64,000 bases of DNA from Candidatus Marispirochaeta associata (GCA_001749745.1 JWTM01000424.1:620001-684000); one strand, 5' to 3'; counted from the first letter of the stretch, positions 16,785 to 26,159 are shown. Notes: generated by a model not told the origin, from the sequence alone. Numbers and translations are program-made.

Positions 16785-18179
16785 ATGAGTGATCAATACG
16801 ATGTTGTAGTCGTCGGGAGCGGTCCCGGCGGCTATGTAGCGGCGATTCGCGCCGCCCAGTACGGCCTGAAGACGGCCATCGTGGAGCGAGATCTAATCGG
16901 CGGGACCTGTCTCAACCGCGGCTGCATCCCCACCAAGGCGATGCTCCACATGGGCGAGACCCTGCACCATATTAATGATGCGAAGAGCGTCGGGATTACG
17001 GTCGGGGAACCGCAGGTGGATCTTGCGAAGCTCTACGCGTACAAGGACAAAACGGTCAAGAAGCTTCGCGGGGGAGTCTCATCGCTGCTGAAGGCCAATA
17101 AGGTGGATGTACACACGGGAACCGGAGTCCTCAAGAGTGCCGGAACCGTACTTGTCGAAGCCGACGGGAAGAGTACGACCCTGAAGTGTAAGAACGTCAT
17201 CCTCGCTACCGGCTCGAAGCCGGCTGTTCCGCCGATTCCCGGCTTGAAGGAGACCGCTTACTGGACCAGCAAGACCATGCTGGAGACCAATCCGGAGCTC
17301 CCGAAGAGCATGATCATCATCGGCGGCGGCGTGATCGGCGCCGAATCGGCCACGATCCTGAGCGATCTCGGGGTCGAGGTAACCATCGTCGAGATGATGG
17401 ATCAGCTTTTGCCGCGAATGGACGCGGAGGTAGCCGAGGTCTTGCGGAAATCTCTCACAAAGAGCGGCGTAGCCATAGAGCTGGGGGTCAAGGTGACCGA
17501 GGTCGGTTCCAAGGCGGGGAAGAAATTCTGCCGCATCGAGACCTCCGCCGGTGAAAAGAGCGTCGAAGCCGAAGAGGTGATGGTCGCCGTCGGACGCCGT
17601 ACCGTGGTGGATGCCGCCGGCATCGAGGCCGCCGGGGTCAAGCTCGACCGCGGACGGGTCGTGGTGGACGAGAAGATGCGCACCAACCTGGCGGGCGTCT
17701 ACGCCATCGGCGACGTGACCGGCACCTGGTGGCTGGCCCATGCCGCCTCGGCGGAGGGACTCGCCGCGGTGGACGATATCGCCGGTAAAGCCAACTACAC
17801 CAACCGTTCGGTAATGCCGGCCTGTGTCTATACCCGGCCGGAGATCGCCGCGGTGGGAGCGACCGAGGAGGAAGCGAAATCTTCCGGTCGCGATGTTCGA
17901 GTCGGACGCTTCCCGATATCGGTCAACAGCAAGTCGATGATCATGGGCGAGACCCAGGGTTTCGTGAAGATTATCGCCGACCACGAAACCGGCGAGATTC
18001 TCGGCGCCCATCTGGTCGGCCCCCGGGCAACCGACATGATTTCGGAGATCGCGACCGCCATGAGTGCGGAACTGACTATTGAAGAGCTTGGGGCGGTAAT
18101 CCATCCCCATCCGACGGTGTCGGAAGCGATGATGGAAGCCGTGCACGATATCGAAGGACTCTGCGTCCATAAACCGTAA
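16785..18179 (+). CDS. Dihydrolipoyl dehydrogenase E3 of the operon complex
   Basis: This 464-residue FAD disulfide oxidoreductase reoxidises E2 lipoamide and makes NADH. The redox pair is C42/C47 in GGTCLNRGCIPTKAM, the FAD motif is VVGSGPGGYVAAIRAA, the NAD motif is IIIGGGVIGAESA, and the catalytic His-Glu stretch is HPHPTVSE. It is distinct from the second E3 at 38581-39966, so each complex seems to have its own E3. It starts eight bases after the E2 stop. Confidence 0.92.
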   Translation: MSDQYDVVVVGSGPGGYVAAIRAAQYGLKTAIVERDLIGGTCLNRGCIPTKAMLHMGETLHHINDAKSVGITVGEPQVDLAKLYAYKDKTVKKLRGGVSSLLKANKVDVHTGTGVLKSAGTVLVEADGKSTTLKCKNVILATGSKPAVPPIPGLKETAYWTSKTMLETNPELPKSMIIIGGGVIGAESATILSDLGVEVTIVEMMDQLLPRMDAEVAEVLRKSLTKSGVAIELGVKVTEVGSKAGKKFCRIETSAGEKSVEAEEVMVAVGRRTVVDAAGIEAAGVKLDRGRVVVDEKMRTNLAGVYAIGDVTGTWWLAHAASAEGLAAVDDIAGKANYTNRSVMPACVYTRPEIAAVGATEEEAKSSGRDVRVGRFPISVNSKSMIMGETQGFVKIIADHETGEILGAHLVGPRATDMISEIATAMSAELTIEELGAVIHPHPTVSEAMMEAVHDIEGLCVHKP

Positions 18180-18202
18180 GCGAGAATAAAGGAGAAACTG
18201 GT

Positions 18203-19171
18203 ATGGCAAAATTCAAGGTAGTCCTAACGGACAATATATTTCCCGATCTGGATGTGGAACGGGAGCTGTTGGATAAGGTCGACGCCGAGCTGGTGGAGAT
18301 CAAAAACGGAGAAGGGCTGGAGAAAGAGGTGGCCGATGCGGACGCGGTGATCAACACCTACGCCCAGGTTCCCGGCGAACTGATCGAGAAGATGCAGAAG
18401 TGTAAGCTGATCATTCGTAACGGAATCGGCGTAAACACCATCGACGTGGATACCTGCAACAAGAAGGGCATTATGGTCGCCAACATTCCGACCTACTGTC
18501 TGGATGAGGTTGCGACCCATGCGGTGGCAGACATGCTGGCGCTAAACCGCAAGCTCCTTAAGATGGACGCCAGCGTCCGCAGCGGTGTCTGGGATGTAAA
18601 GAAGGCCATGCCGGTTTACTCCCTGCAAGAGAAGACCCTGGGACTCGTCGGATTCGGGAAGATCCCCCGGCTGGTAAGCGAGAAAGCTAAAGCCTTCGGC
18701 ATGAAGGTAATTGCCTACGATCCCTACCTGACTGCAGAGCAGGCCGCGGAAGCCGGCGCCCGGAAGGTCGAACTGGAGGAGCTGATTAGCGAGAGCGACT
18801 ATATCTCCATTCACTGTCCGCTGACGCCGGAGACCCGGGGGATGTTCAATTACGAGGCCTTCAAGAAGATGAAGAATACCGCCTATCTGATCAACACCGC
18901 CCGGGGGCCGATTATCAATGAACCCGATCTGGTAAAGGCCCTCGAGGAGGGAGAGATCGCCGGAGCCGGACTGGATGTACTGATGCAGGACAAGGTTTCC
19001 CTGGATAACCCGCTCCTCAAGTTCGACAACGTTATCCTTACTCCCCACTCGGCCTGGTACTCCGAGGAGTCGATCGTTCGGCGCAGGACGCAGACGGTGG
19101 AGAGCGTAATCGAGGTTCTCGAAGGCCGCGAGCCCTTCTCGTTCCTGAATAAGAAAGCATTGAACAAGTAG
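18203..19171 (+). CDS. CtBP-like D-2-hydroxyacid dehydrogenase with Glu-to-Asp active-site change
   Basis: This 322-residue NAD-dependent dehydrogenase closes the operon and could feed a 2-oxoacid to the dehydrogenase complex or reduce one. Arg (NTARGPIINE) and His (TPHSAWYSEES) are present, and the HSAW context is that of CtBP-like proteins. The catalytic Glu normally found in the DVFxxEP stretch is Asp here (GLDVLMQDKVSLDNP). That may tune acid-base chemistry or substrate. The Shine-Dalgarno AAGGAGA is good. A large hairpin follows the gene. Confidence 0.85.
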   Translation: MAKFKVVLTDNIFPDLDVERELLDKVDAELVEIKNGEGLEKEVADADAVINTYAQVPGELIEKMQKCKLIIRNGIGVNTIDVDTCNKKGIMVANIPTYCLDEVATHAVADMLALNRKLLKMDASVRSGVWDVKKAMPVYSLQEKTLGLVGFGKIPRLVSEKAKAFGMKVIAYDPYLTAEQAAEAGARKVELEELISESDYISIHCPLTPETRGMFNYEAFKKMKNTAYLINTARGPIINEPDLVKALEEGEIAGAGLDVLMQDKVSLDNPLLKFDNVILTPHSAWYSEESIVRRRTQTVESVIEVLEGREPFSFLNKKALNK

Positions 19172-19191
19172 TTCTGTATACCTTTACCCCC

Positions 19192-19224
19192 TGAGGAGGG
19201 CTCTCTGTTAGAGGGCTCTCCTCA
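19192..19224 (+). terminator. Fifteen-base-pair hairpin between operon and regulator
   Basis: TGAGGAGGGCTCTCT (19192-19206) pairs with AGAGGGCTCTCCTCA (19210-19224) across a 3-base loop, with only two G-U pairs. There is no T-run after it, so it may stabilise the operon mRNA or reduce readthrough into the regulator gene 25 bases further on. Confidence 0.6.
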
Positions 19225-19248
19225 CCTTCAACTCAAAGGCCAGCTGAA

Positions 19249-19956
19249 ATGGATTATAGCATCGAGCCTGTACGAAAGCGCCGAATCTCCGAAGAGGTCT
19301 TCCATACCGTGAAACGGGCGATCTTAGACGGTGTATACAAACCCGGCGATAGACTACCCCGTGAAATCGATTTAGCCAACGAGCTCGGCGTCGGCAAGTC
19401 GGCGGTGGGCGAAGCCTTGCGTACCCTGGAGATTCTCCGTTTTATCGAGTCTCCCGGAGGATCCGGCGGCTATCACGTCTGTGAAATTGGAATGGATACC
19501 CTCCTTGGGCCCTTCGTCGACCTGTTTCCCGACAGTATCGGCGCTATCGGAGAGGTCCTGCAATTCCGTGTCCTGATCGAATCAGAGTTTGCGAAGATCG
19601 CCGCCCGCGAGCGGGACGATCGGGATCTGGAGAAGATCGAGGAGAGCCTCGAACGTATGGCCGAGGAGATAGAAAGCGGCAAGATCGGCATCATCGGAGA
19701 GAACGATTTTCATGAGGCGGTAGCGGCGGCAACCCACAACCAGGTCTCTTTGTCGGTGCTGAGGCTTTTGAGTGAGATTCTGACCATCTCCCGGAAATCC
19801 ACCCTGATAAGGGAGAATCAGCCCCTCCAGAGTCTTGAGGACCACCGCCGGATCTATAGCGCCATCAGGAACGGTGATGCCCCCCGGGCAGGTCAACTGA
19901 TGCGGGACCACCTGAGACAGGCCATTAGTAACCTGCACAAAACAGATCCCTATTAA
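19249..19956 (+). CDS. FadR-subfamily GntR regulator (copy 2), altered DNA-reading helix
   Basis: This 235-residue winged-helix plus FCD-domain protein is a paralogue of the regulator at 1439-2146; both share SEEVF near the start, a GPF-D segment and NDFHEAVAAATHNQV. The FCD metal/ligand motif is complete (NDFH, DHRRI, RDHL). In the DNA-reading part, LPREIDLANELGVGKSAVGE replaces LPSERELSERFEVSRTSVRE, so positions usually occupied by operator-contacting arginines read Ile, Lys and Gly. It lies directly behind the 10063 operon and would be its expected local regulator. Its stop overlaps the convergent FecR-OmpA gene by four bases. Confidence 0.88.
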   Translation: MDYSIEPVRKRRISEEVFHTVKRAILDGVYKPGDRLPREIDLANELGVGKSAVGEALRTLEILRFIESPGGSGGYHVCEIGMDTLLGPFVDLFPDSIGAIGEVLQFRVLIESEFAKIAARERDDRDLEKIEESLERMAEEIESGKIGIIGENDFHEAVAAATHNQVSLSVLRLLSEILTISRKSTLIRENQPLQSLEDHRRIYSAIRNGDAPRAGQLMRDHLRQAISNLHKTDPY

Positions 19957-20966
19957 TCTACTATTACGAACTCTACCCGCCGGTTCTGCGCCCGACCTTC
20001 GGCCGAGGCGTTATCCGCCATCGGTTTGGTTCCGCCGAATCCCTGCACGCTGAGCCGTTTTGGATTCAGGCCCTTCTCCACCAGGTAGCGACGGATCGCT
20101 TCGGCCCGTTTGATCGAGAGTCGGTACATCACCTCGGTGCTCCCGCCTACATCGGCCGTATGGCCGTCGATGCGCACCTTGTAGTCGTTCTTAGATAGCT
20201 GCTTAACCACCTCATCGAGCTCGGGCAGGGATTCCGATAGGATAATATCCGAATCGGGTTCGAATTGAATCGTCGAGGATACAAGCAAAACCTTCTCGAG
20301 ATGGATGGAATTTATTGTCTGCTGCAGGGTGCGGAGCTCTTCTCCGGCAATGGAGACCGGTTCCGACGGACCTGCATTTGCGGCAACGGTAGTGCGTTTC
20401 TGAAAAGCCAGGAGTACGCGCTTATTCGGCAACTCCGGATTATAGATTTCGGTGATCCCCGAAAGGGCGCTGATAAGCGCCGCCTCCGGGCTTACGTCGA
20501 AGACCAGCTCGGTACCGCGGACACCGGCTACGGCGGTCGGCATGCGCACCTCGAACTCCTGCTCCTTGAAGAGCTTCTCAAAGCGGGCTAAGAGCCTTCC
20601 CCGGTCGATATTGAGGGTAAGCCGGCGAACGGTAGCCTCATCCAGGCTTATAATCGTATCGGCGCCCAAACGCACGGCGGTTCGGTCGGAGAAGCGGATA
20701 TCGAGACTGCTATCGCGTAAGGTGCGCACCCGGGCGCCCGGCCTCAAGTTATCCCCTATTGCCAGGGACTCCCAGAGCGGTTCTTCATCCTCCGGGCTGA
20801 TCAGATGCTCCGCCTCGCCCAGAATATAGGTCACCGTCGGACGATCCATCATCATCAGCGGGCTGCGAACATAGAGTTTCTCCTGCCGCTCCAGCACGAA
20901 AGCCGATACAAGGAGTATCAAAACGAGGGCTGCGACTACCGCCAGAATAATATAGCCTTTCTTCAT
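19953..20966 (-). CDS. FecR-domain and OmpA-like C-terminal domain fusion protein
   Basis: This 337-residue envelope protein has an N-terminal membrane anchor (about residues 5-27), a FecR-like beta domain (GARVRTLRDSSLDIRF, then TAVAGVRGTELVFDV) and a C-terminal OmpA/MotB peptidoglycan-binding domain (IDGHTADVGG, QGFGGTKPMADN, GRAQNRRVEFVI). It is probably anchored in the inner membrane with the OmpA domain gripping cell wall in the periplasm. No sigma factor or TonB receptor lies beside it, so iron-type signalling is not supported. A strong GGAAAGGA precedes the start. Confidence 0.85.
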   Translation of the reverse strand: MKKGYIILAVVAALVLILLVSAFVLERQEKLYVRSPLMMMDRPTVTYILGEAEHLISPEDEEPLWESLAIGDNLRPGARVRTLRDSSLDIRFSDRTAVRLGADTIISLDEATVRRLTLNIDRGRLLARFEKLFKEQEFEVRMPTAVAGVRGTELVFDVSPEAALISALSGITEIYNPELPNKRVLLAFQKRTTVAANAGPSEPVSIAGEELRTLQQTINSIHLEKVLLVSSTIQFEPDSDIILSESLPELDEVVKQLSKNDYKVRIDGHTADVGGSTEVMYRLSIKRAEAIRRYLVEKGLNPKRLSVQGFGGTKPMADNASAEGRAQNRRVEFVIVD

Positions 20967-21022
20967 CGATTGTCCTTTCCTAAACCAGTATAGCCTCTTT
21001 CCGGCAGAAATCCCAGCGCCGC

Positions 21023-22024
21023 TTAATCGGGCGGATCGCTGCAGGAGAAGAGGCGCGGGGCGATATGGCTGCGGATGATACCGGAGCTAATAAGCTGGAT
21101 GTGGTAGTAGAAGATTAAGGGCAGAATGATAAAGCCGTATTCCGGACTATTTGAGCCGAATACCGCCGCCGTCAGGGGCAGACCCAGGGCCAGGGTTTTG
21201 TGGGACCCAACAAAGAGCGCGGTCAGTCGATTGCGCTCATCGAATCCGAGGAGCAGACCGGCATAATAGAGGCCGAACAGTATCAGCAGATGCAGGACGA
21301 GGAGAAAGAGCACCGGCAGTGCAAAGAGCGCCAGGCTGGCCGAGCTGATAATCGCCTCGGAGGAGCGGGCGACGGCAAAGTAGATCAGAAAGAAGATGAT
21401 CAGATTACTGCTCAGGCTCAGGATCTGCTTACGTCGGGTTATCAGTTCGCGAAAGGGGATGCGCACCAACTGGCCGGCAAGAATCGGCACGAGGATGATG
21501 CGGATAAGCTTGAGGTAGACCTCGCCGGCATTGATAGCGCCGAATACCCCCTCGGCGCTGGGGATGAGGAAGGAGAAGAGCAGGGGGGTAATAAAGACCG
21601 AGGCGATGTTCGATACGGCGGCGTTGAAGACCGCGGCGGTAACGTTGCCCCCCGAGAGCTGAGAGAAAACGATACAGCTCGATACGGTCGAGGGCAGACA
21701 GGCGAGGGCCAGGATCCCGATCAGGATATGAGGTTGGATCACCCCTTGGAAGGGGAGCAGGAGCATCCAGGTCACAAGCGGATAGACGAGAAATATCGCC
21801 CCCTGGATGAAGATATGCAGTCGAAACTCCCGCAGATCCTCGATAATGCGCTCGGTAGGGATAGAGAGGCCGGAGAGGAAAAGCAGCCCATAGACCATCA
21901 GGCTCTTGGTTCTGCCCCCGGGGTTGATGAATCCTTCCGCATCTGGAAGGCTCAGACCGAGCACAAAAGAGGCTATAATGGCCAGGATAAACCAGTTTTT
22001 CTTCAGTTGCTGCTTAAGGCTCAT
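21023..22024 (-). CDS. BASS-family (bile acid:sodium symporter-like) membrane transporter
   Basis: This 333-residue protein has about nine or ten hydrophobic helices and the core motif CLPSTVSSCIVFSQLSGG followed by NVTAAVFNAAVSN, typical of the YfeH/SLC10A7-like branch. Such proteins carry organic anions with sodium; bile acids are not implied. The end of the protein loses the hydrophobic pattern (SHIAPRLFSCSDPPD). It stands between the FecR-OmpA gene and the pirin gene, all on the minus strand with short gaps, so a shared transcript is possible. Substrate unknown. Confidence 0.82.
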   Translation of the reverse strand: MSLKQQLKKNWFILAIIASFVLGLSLPDAEGFINPGGRTKSLMVYGLLFLSGLSIPTERIIEDLREFRLHIFIQGAIFLVYPLVTWMLLLPFQGVIQPHILIGILALACLPSTVSSCIVFSQLSGGNVTAAVFNAAVSNIASVFITPLLFSFLIPSAEGVFGAINAGEVYLKLIRIILVPILAGQLVRIPFRELITRRKQILSLSSNLIIFFLIYFAVARSSEAIISSASLALFALPVLFLLVLHLLILFGLYYAGLLLGFDERNRLTALFVGSHKTLALGLPLTAAVFGSNSPEYGFIILPLIFYYHIQLISSGIIRSHIAPRLFSCSDPPD

Positions 22025-22068
22025 CCTCTAAGCTTGTACCGGCGTGGGGAGGGCCTGTCAATCCGGGT

Positions 22069-22923
22069 TCAGTCGCGGTAACGGCCGAAGGAGAGCGTGC
22101 CCGCCTCGTTTTTGGCTTTTAAGAGGGAAGGGCGATCGCACATGACGATGGTACCGTCCCAGGCGACCGGTTCGTGGATCGGCCTGCCCGCGAGGAGCAG
22201 CAGGCGCGATTCATCCTCCTCGGTGCAGAGCGCCAGAGAGTCACCGGGACCGTACCTAACAAGGGATGCAGGCTGAATCCTCGTTCCCGCCGCAAGATCG
22301 CAGAGTTTATTCCCCTCCAGGGCGCTTACAAGCACCCGGTACGCGGCGGGGATCTCGAGTTGAAGAGAGGTCAGCGGCGGGATGCTGATATCCAGCAGCA
22401 GGGTGTTCTCCGGATACCGGCCTCCCGGTCCGAGGATCCCCTCATATTCTCCGGCTATGATTCTGGTTATCACCCCGTCGTTCCCGCGGTGTACCGGAAT
22501 GGTTTCCGTATCGAAAACCCGCGCCTTGCCCGGGCCGTACTTCTCCTCCTCGGGAAGGTTGATCCAGAGATGGATGCCCCAGAATTCGCCCGCCCCGCGC
22601 CGGGGGTTTTCCCGGTGGACGATTCCCCCCGCGCTGTTGACCCAGCGGCAGCCGCCTCCCTTCAGGGTCCCATGTCCCGCCGCATCGGCGTAATCCAGGC
22701 TGCCGTAGAGGAGGTAGCTCACCGTCTCGACCCCGCGGCTGGGATGATCGGGGATCGTGTAGGAGGTCTGCTGTGCGTCGTTGAGGTGAAGCTCATCCAT
22801 CAGTAGAAAGGGATCGAAGCGGTTGAGCTCGGGGTAGCCGAAGTAACGGTTTACCTCGACGCCGGATTCGTCGACTTCACGAGGATAGATGATCTCTTCA
22901 ATGTTGCGCAGGCCGGATCTCAT
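22069..22923 (-). CDS. Pirin family protein
   Basis: This 284-residue bicupin protein matches pirin: FDPFLLMDELHL near the start, then DHPSRGVETVSYLL, DAAGHGTLKGGGCRWVNSAG and IVHRENPRR. The N-terminal cupin histidines that bind one metal are at DHPSRG and the following HG motif. Bacterial pirins act variously as quercetin dioxygenase-like enzymes or protein-interaction factors; context does not distinguish them. No strong Shine-Dalgarno is seen. It lies after the arabinose operon terminator. Confidence 0.9.
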   Translation of the reverse strand: MRSGLRNIEEIIYPREVDESGVEVNRYFGYPELNRFDPFLLMDELHLNDAQQTSYTIPDHPSRGVETVSYLLYGSLDYADAAGHGTLKGGGCRWVNSAGGIVHRENPRRGAGEFWGIHLWINLPEEEKYGPGKARVFDTETIPVHRGNDGVITRIIAGEYEGILGPGGRYPENTLLLDISIPPLTSLQLEIPAAYRVLVSALEGNKLCDLAAGTRIQPASLVRYGPGDSLALCTEEDESRLLLLAGRPIHEPVAWDGTIVMCDRPSLLKAKNEAGTLSFGRYRD

Positions 22924-22956
22924 AGTTCAATTCTAATCGAGGGGATGGGAAAACGC

Positions 22957-22983
22957 AAAAAAAGGGGGCCGATTTGGCCCCCC
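22957..22983 (-). terminator. Intrinsic terminator of the arabinose operon
   Basis: On the minus strand a GGGGGCC/GGCCCCC stem with a 5-base loop is followed directly by a run of seven Ts. It lies just after the FGGY kinase stop codon and is a textbook intrinsic terminator. Confidence 0.88.
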
Positions 22984-23003
22984 ACTAATCAAACTGAGGT
23001 GGA

Positions 23004-24605
23004 CTATTTGAGGCTTTCCACCGCGGCCCGTTCGATGCCGAGTCCTGCATGGTAGCGCCGGAAGAACTCCTGAAAGCCCTCTTCGTCCGCGGGATTCGGT
23101 TTGACTGCTTCTCCCATGCTGGAGGCGAAGATGCGGTCCAGATACTCCGGTAGCTGCTGACTCTGCTCAGGACGTTGCATAAAGGCCGCCAAGAGGGCCA
23201 TGCCCCAGGCGCCGCCTTCCCCGGCGGTTTCGAGCACGCTTACCGGTGCGCCGACGGCGGCCGCCATTATACGCTGGCCTACGCCGGGGGTCTTGAAGAG
23301 TCCGCCATGGCCGCGGATCTCGTCCACCAGAACTCCCTCCTTCTCGGTTAAGGCGTTGAGACCGGTCCGTAGGGCGCAAAGGGCGCTGAAGAGGTGGGTT
23401 CGCAAGAAATTTGCCAGAGTAAAGGGACGGTCAGGTTGTCGGACGAAGAGGGGGCGGCCTTCGTGAAAGCCGGTCATATGCTCTCCCGAGACATAGCCGT
23501 AGGAGAGCATTCCCCCCGCATCGGCATCCCCCTCCAGGGCTAGGGGCATCAGCTTGCCGTAGAGATCATCCGGCCCGACGCTGAATCCCAAGGCCTCCGC
23601 TGCCTGCCCCAAGAGGCTGATCCAGGCGTCGAAATCGGACGAACAGTTATTGGAGTGGGACATTCCCACCAGTTTTCCATCGGGAGTGACCATAAGGTCG
23701 ATCTCCTCGTGGACCGCTTTGAGTTTCTTTTCCAGCACCACCATGGCGAAGACCGAGGTCCCGGCGGAGACGTTTCCGGTACGAACCTTGACGCTGTTGG
23801 TGGCGGCCATACCGGTTTGAGCATCTCCCTCGGGCGGAGCCAAGGGGATACCCGGAAGGAGGTCCCCCGCAGGATCGAGCAGGCGGGCGCCCTCTTCGCT
23901 CAGGAGGCCGGCCGCTTCTCCCGCGACCCGTACCTTGGGCAGGATCTCCTCGATCTTCCAGCTGAATCCCCTCTCCCGGATCAGCTCGTTGAAGGTCTTG
24001 ATCATGCCTGCATCGTAATCCAGGCTGTCCGGATCGACGGCAAACATGCCCGACGCCTCGCCGATGCCGATAACTCGTTCGCCGCTCAGGCGGTAGTGAA
24101 GCAGACCGGCGATGCTGGTCATGAAGGCGATATCCTGCACATGCTCCTCGTTCTTGAGGATTGCCTGATACAGATGAGCGATGCTCCAGCGCTGGGGAAT
24201 CGGATAATTGAAGGCCTCGGTCAGGGCTTTGGAGGCCTCGCCGGTGATATTGTTGCGCCAGGTTCGGAAAGGGGTCAAGAGGGTATCATCCTTATCCAGA
24301 ACTAGATAGCCGTGCATCATGCCCGAGAAGCCGGCGGCGGCGAGCTTGGTCAGTGTAACGCCGTATTCGGACTGTACCGAGGCCTTGAGATCGGCATAAC
24401 AAGCGGCGACGCCCTTCCAGACATCCTCCAGGTCGTAGGTCCAAATGCCGTCGATGAGCTTGTTTTCCCAACCGTAGGCGCCCGAAGCGAGGGGTTCTCC
24501 CTCGGGACTGATTAATACCGCCTTGATGCGGGTCGATCCCAGCTCCAGGCCCAGAAGAGCCTTGCCGGATTCAATTAGTTGTGCGGACGCCTGTGTATCG
24601 CTCAT
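23004..24605 (-). CDS. araB: FGGY-family carbohydrate kinase, probable L-ribulokinase
   Basis: This 533-residue sugar kinase sits directly behind araA and araD, so phosphorylation of L-ribulose to L-ribulose 5-phosphate is its expected job. FGGY features are visible: [15 protein letters not shown] (phosphate loop), [14 protein letters not shown], and the C-terminal [20 protein letters not shown] and [12 protein letters not shown]. It does not look like the classical AraB subfamily but like the FGGY kinases that take its place in several anaerobes and are sometimes labelled xylulokinase. Ribosome-binding site GGGAGAGAG. The family is sure, the substrate is from context. Confidence 0.82.
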   Translation of the reverse strand: MSDTQASAQLIESGKALLGLELGSTRIKAVLISPEGEPLASGAYGWENKLIDGIWTYDLEDVWKGVAACYADLKASVQSEYGVTLTKLAAAGFSGMMHGYLVLDKDDTLLTPFRTWRNNITGEASKALTEAFNYPIPQRWSIAHLYQAILKNEEHVQDIAFMTSIAGLLHYRLSGERVIGIGEASGMFAVDPDSLDYDAGMIKTFNELIRERGFSWKIEEILPKVRVAGEAAGLLSEEGARLLDPAGDLLPGIPLAPPEGDAQTGMAATNSVKVRTGNVSAGTSVFAMVVLEKKLKAVHEEIDLMVTPDGKLVGMSHSNNCSSDFDAWISLLGQAAEALGFSVGPDDLYGKLMPLALEGDADAGGMLSYGYVSGEHMTGFHEGRPLFVRQPDRPFTLANFLRTHLFSALCALRTGLNALTEKEGVLVDEIRGHGGLFKTPGVGQRIMAAAVGAPVSVLETAGEGGAWGMALLAAFMQRPEQSQQLPEYLDRIFASSMGEAVKPNPADEEGFQEFFRRYHAGLGIERAAVESLK

Positions 24606-24659
24606 ATCTCTCTCCCTGAATCTGATTCTTGGTTCAGTATAGCAGCTGCCCGCCGGGGC

Positions 24660-26159
24660 TTACAGCCCTTTTAGCCCGTAATAGGCTTCATTCCAGCGCA
24701 GCTCGTTCCGCAGATCCCGAATGCGCGTCTCTTCGTCGATCAGGACCATCTCGATCCCGGCCATGGCGGCGAAGTCCTCCAGGTACTCCACGCTGAGCTC
24801 GGGGCTGTAGACTGTGTGGTGGGCACCGCCGGCATGGATCCAAGCAGCGGCGGCGGTCTTCAGGTCCGGCATCGGCTTCCAGACTACCCGGGCCACCGGA
24901 AGATTCGGAAGGTCCGCGTCGGGGGCGACGGCCTCGACGGTGTTGACCAGAAGCCTGAAGCGGTTTCCCATGTCGATAATGCTGGCGTTTAGCGCGGGCC
25001 CCGGAGCGGTGTTGAAGACCAGCCGGGCGGGATCATCCTTGCCGCCGATACCCAAGGGATGCACCTCCAGCGAGGGTTGATCCGAAGCGATGGAGGAGCA
25101 GACCTCGAGCATGTGCGCACCCAGAACCCGCTCTCTGCCGGGTTCGAAATGATAGGTGTAATCCTCCATGAAGCTTACTCCCCCCGGTTTCCCGGCGGCC
25201 ATCACTTTCATGGTGCGGGTGAGGGCCGCGGTCTTCCAGTCCCCCTCGGCGCCGAAGCCGTAGCCAGACTCCATCAGCCGCTGCACCGCCAGGCCCGGCA
25301 GCTGCTTCAGGCCGTAGAGGTTCTCGAAGGTGGTGGTAAAGGCGGTAAAACCGCCCTCCTCAAGAAAGGAGCGCATTCCCAATTCAATGCGGGCCGATTC
25401 ACTCACCTTCTCCGACTTCTCCGCACCGCGCCCCATGCGGTAGAGCGAGCCGTACTCTTCCACCAGGCGCTTGACGGCTGAATCCTGCACCGCATCGATA
25501 TGGCCGACCAGATCGCCGACGCCGTAACCGTTCACGGAATAGCCGAAGCGGAGCTGCGCCTCGACCTTGTCCCCTTCGGTCACCGCTACCTCGCGCATAT
25601 TGTCGCCGAAGCGGGCGACCTTCATCTGCTGGGAATCGTGCCAGGCCAGGGCCGCCCGGGACCAGATGTCGAGGCTCTTGTGTACCGCAGTATCCTGCCA
25701 GTGGCCGACGATAACCTTACGTTCGATGCGCAATCGGCTGCCGATAAAGCCGAACTCCCGGCCGCCGTGGGCCGACTGGTGGAGGTTCATGAAGTCCATA
25801 TCGATATCGTCCCAGGGAATGTCCCGGCCGAACTGGGTGTGGAGATGGACGAAGGGCTTCTTCAGTCGGCTCAATCCGGCGATCCACATCTTGGCCGGCG
25901 AGAAGGTGTGCATCCAGCAGACGACGCCGATACAGTTCTCGGCGGCGTCGGCCTCGATCATCAGCCGGGTTACCTCATCGCCGGTGGTAAGGGTCGGTTT
26001 CAGTGTTATCGGAACCGGAGCGGCCTGAGCATCGTTCAAGCCGGCAACGATCTTCTTGGCGTCCTCGGCCACCTGCTTCAGGGCTTTTTCTCCGTACAGG
26101 TGCTGGCTGCCCACGGCAAACCAGAGCTCGAGATCCTTGAATTCCTGCATGTCTATCAT
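24660..26159 (-). CDS. araA: L-arabinose isomerase
   Basis: AraA converts L-arabinose to L-ribulose, using a metal held by two Glu and two His. The 499 residues match the family from the N terminus ([16 protein letters not shown]) through [57 protein letters not shown] and [16 protein letters not shown] [12 protein letters not shown] to HLEVCSSI-like [14 protein letters not shown]. Two starts are possible (M1 or M4); GGAGAGGAGAAGAGA suits M1. It lies between araD and the kinase with short gaps, so one transcript is likely. Confidence 0.97.
   Translation of the reverse strand: MIDMQEFKDLELWFAVGSQHLYGEKALKQVAEDAKKIVAGLNDAQAAPVPITLKPTLTTGDEVTRLMIEADAAENCIGVVCWMHTFSPAKMWIAGLSRLKKPFVHLHTQFGRDIPWDDIDMDFMNLHQSAHGGREFGFIGSRLRIERKVIVGHWQDTAVHKSLDIWSRAALAWHDSQQMKVARFGDNMREVAVTEGDKVEAQLRFGYSVNGYGVGDLVGHIDAVQDSAVKRLVEEYGSLYRMGRGAEKSEKVSESARIELGMRSFLEEGGFTAFTTTFENLYGLKQLPGLAVQRLMESGYGFGAEGDWKTAALTRTMKVMAAGKPGGVSFMEDYTYHFEPGRERVLGAHMLEVCSSIASDQPSLEVHPLGIGGKDDPARLVFNTAPGPALNASIIDMGNRFRLLVNTVEAVAPDADLPNLPVARVVWKPMPDLKTAAAAWIHAGGAHHTVYSPELSVEYLEDFAAMAGIEMVLIDEETRIRDLRNELRWNEAYYGLKGL

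Noticed and set aside
13491..18179. Naming the E1-E2-E3 genes acoABCL or pdh outright
   Set aside because: AcoA/B and PdhA/B types cannot be separated reliably by eye, and no acetoin regulator (AcoR) or acetoin-specific gene is present, so no gene symbols were given.
23004..24605. Calling the FGGY kinase a xylulokinase
   Set aside because: Its place directly behind araA and araD makes L-ribulose the better substrate guess; no xylose isomerase gene is present.
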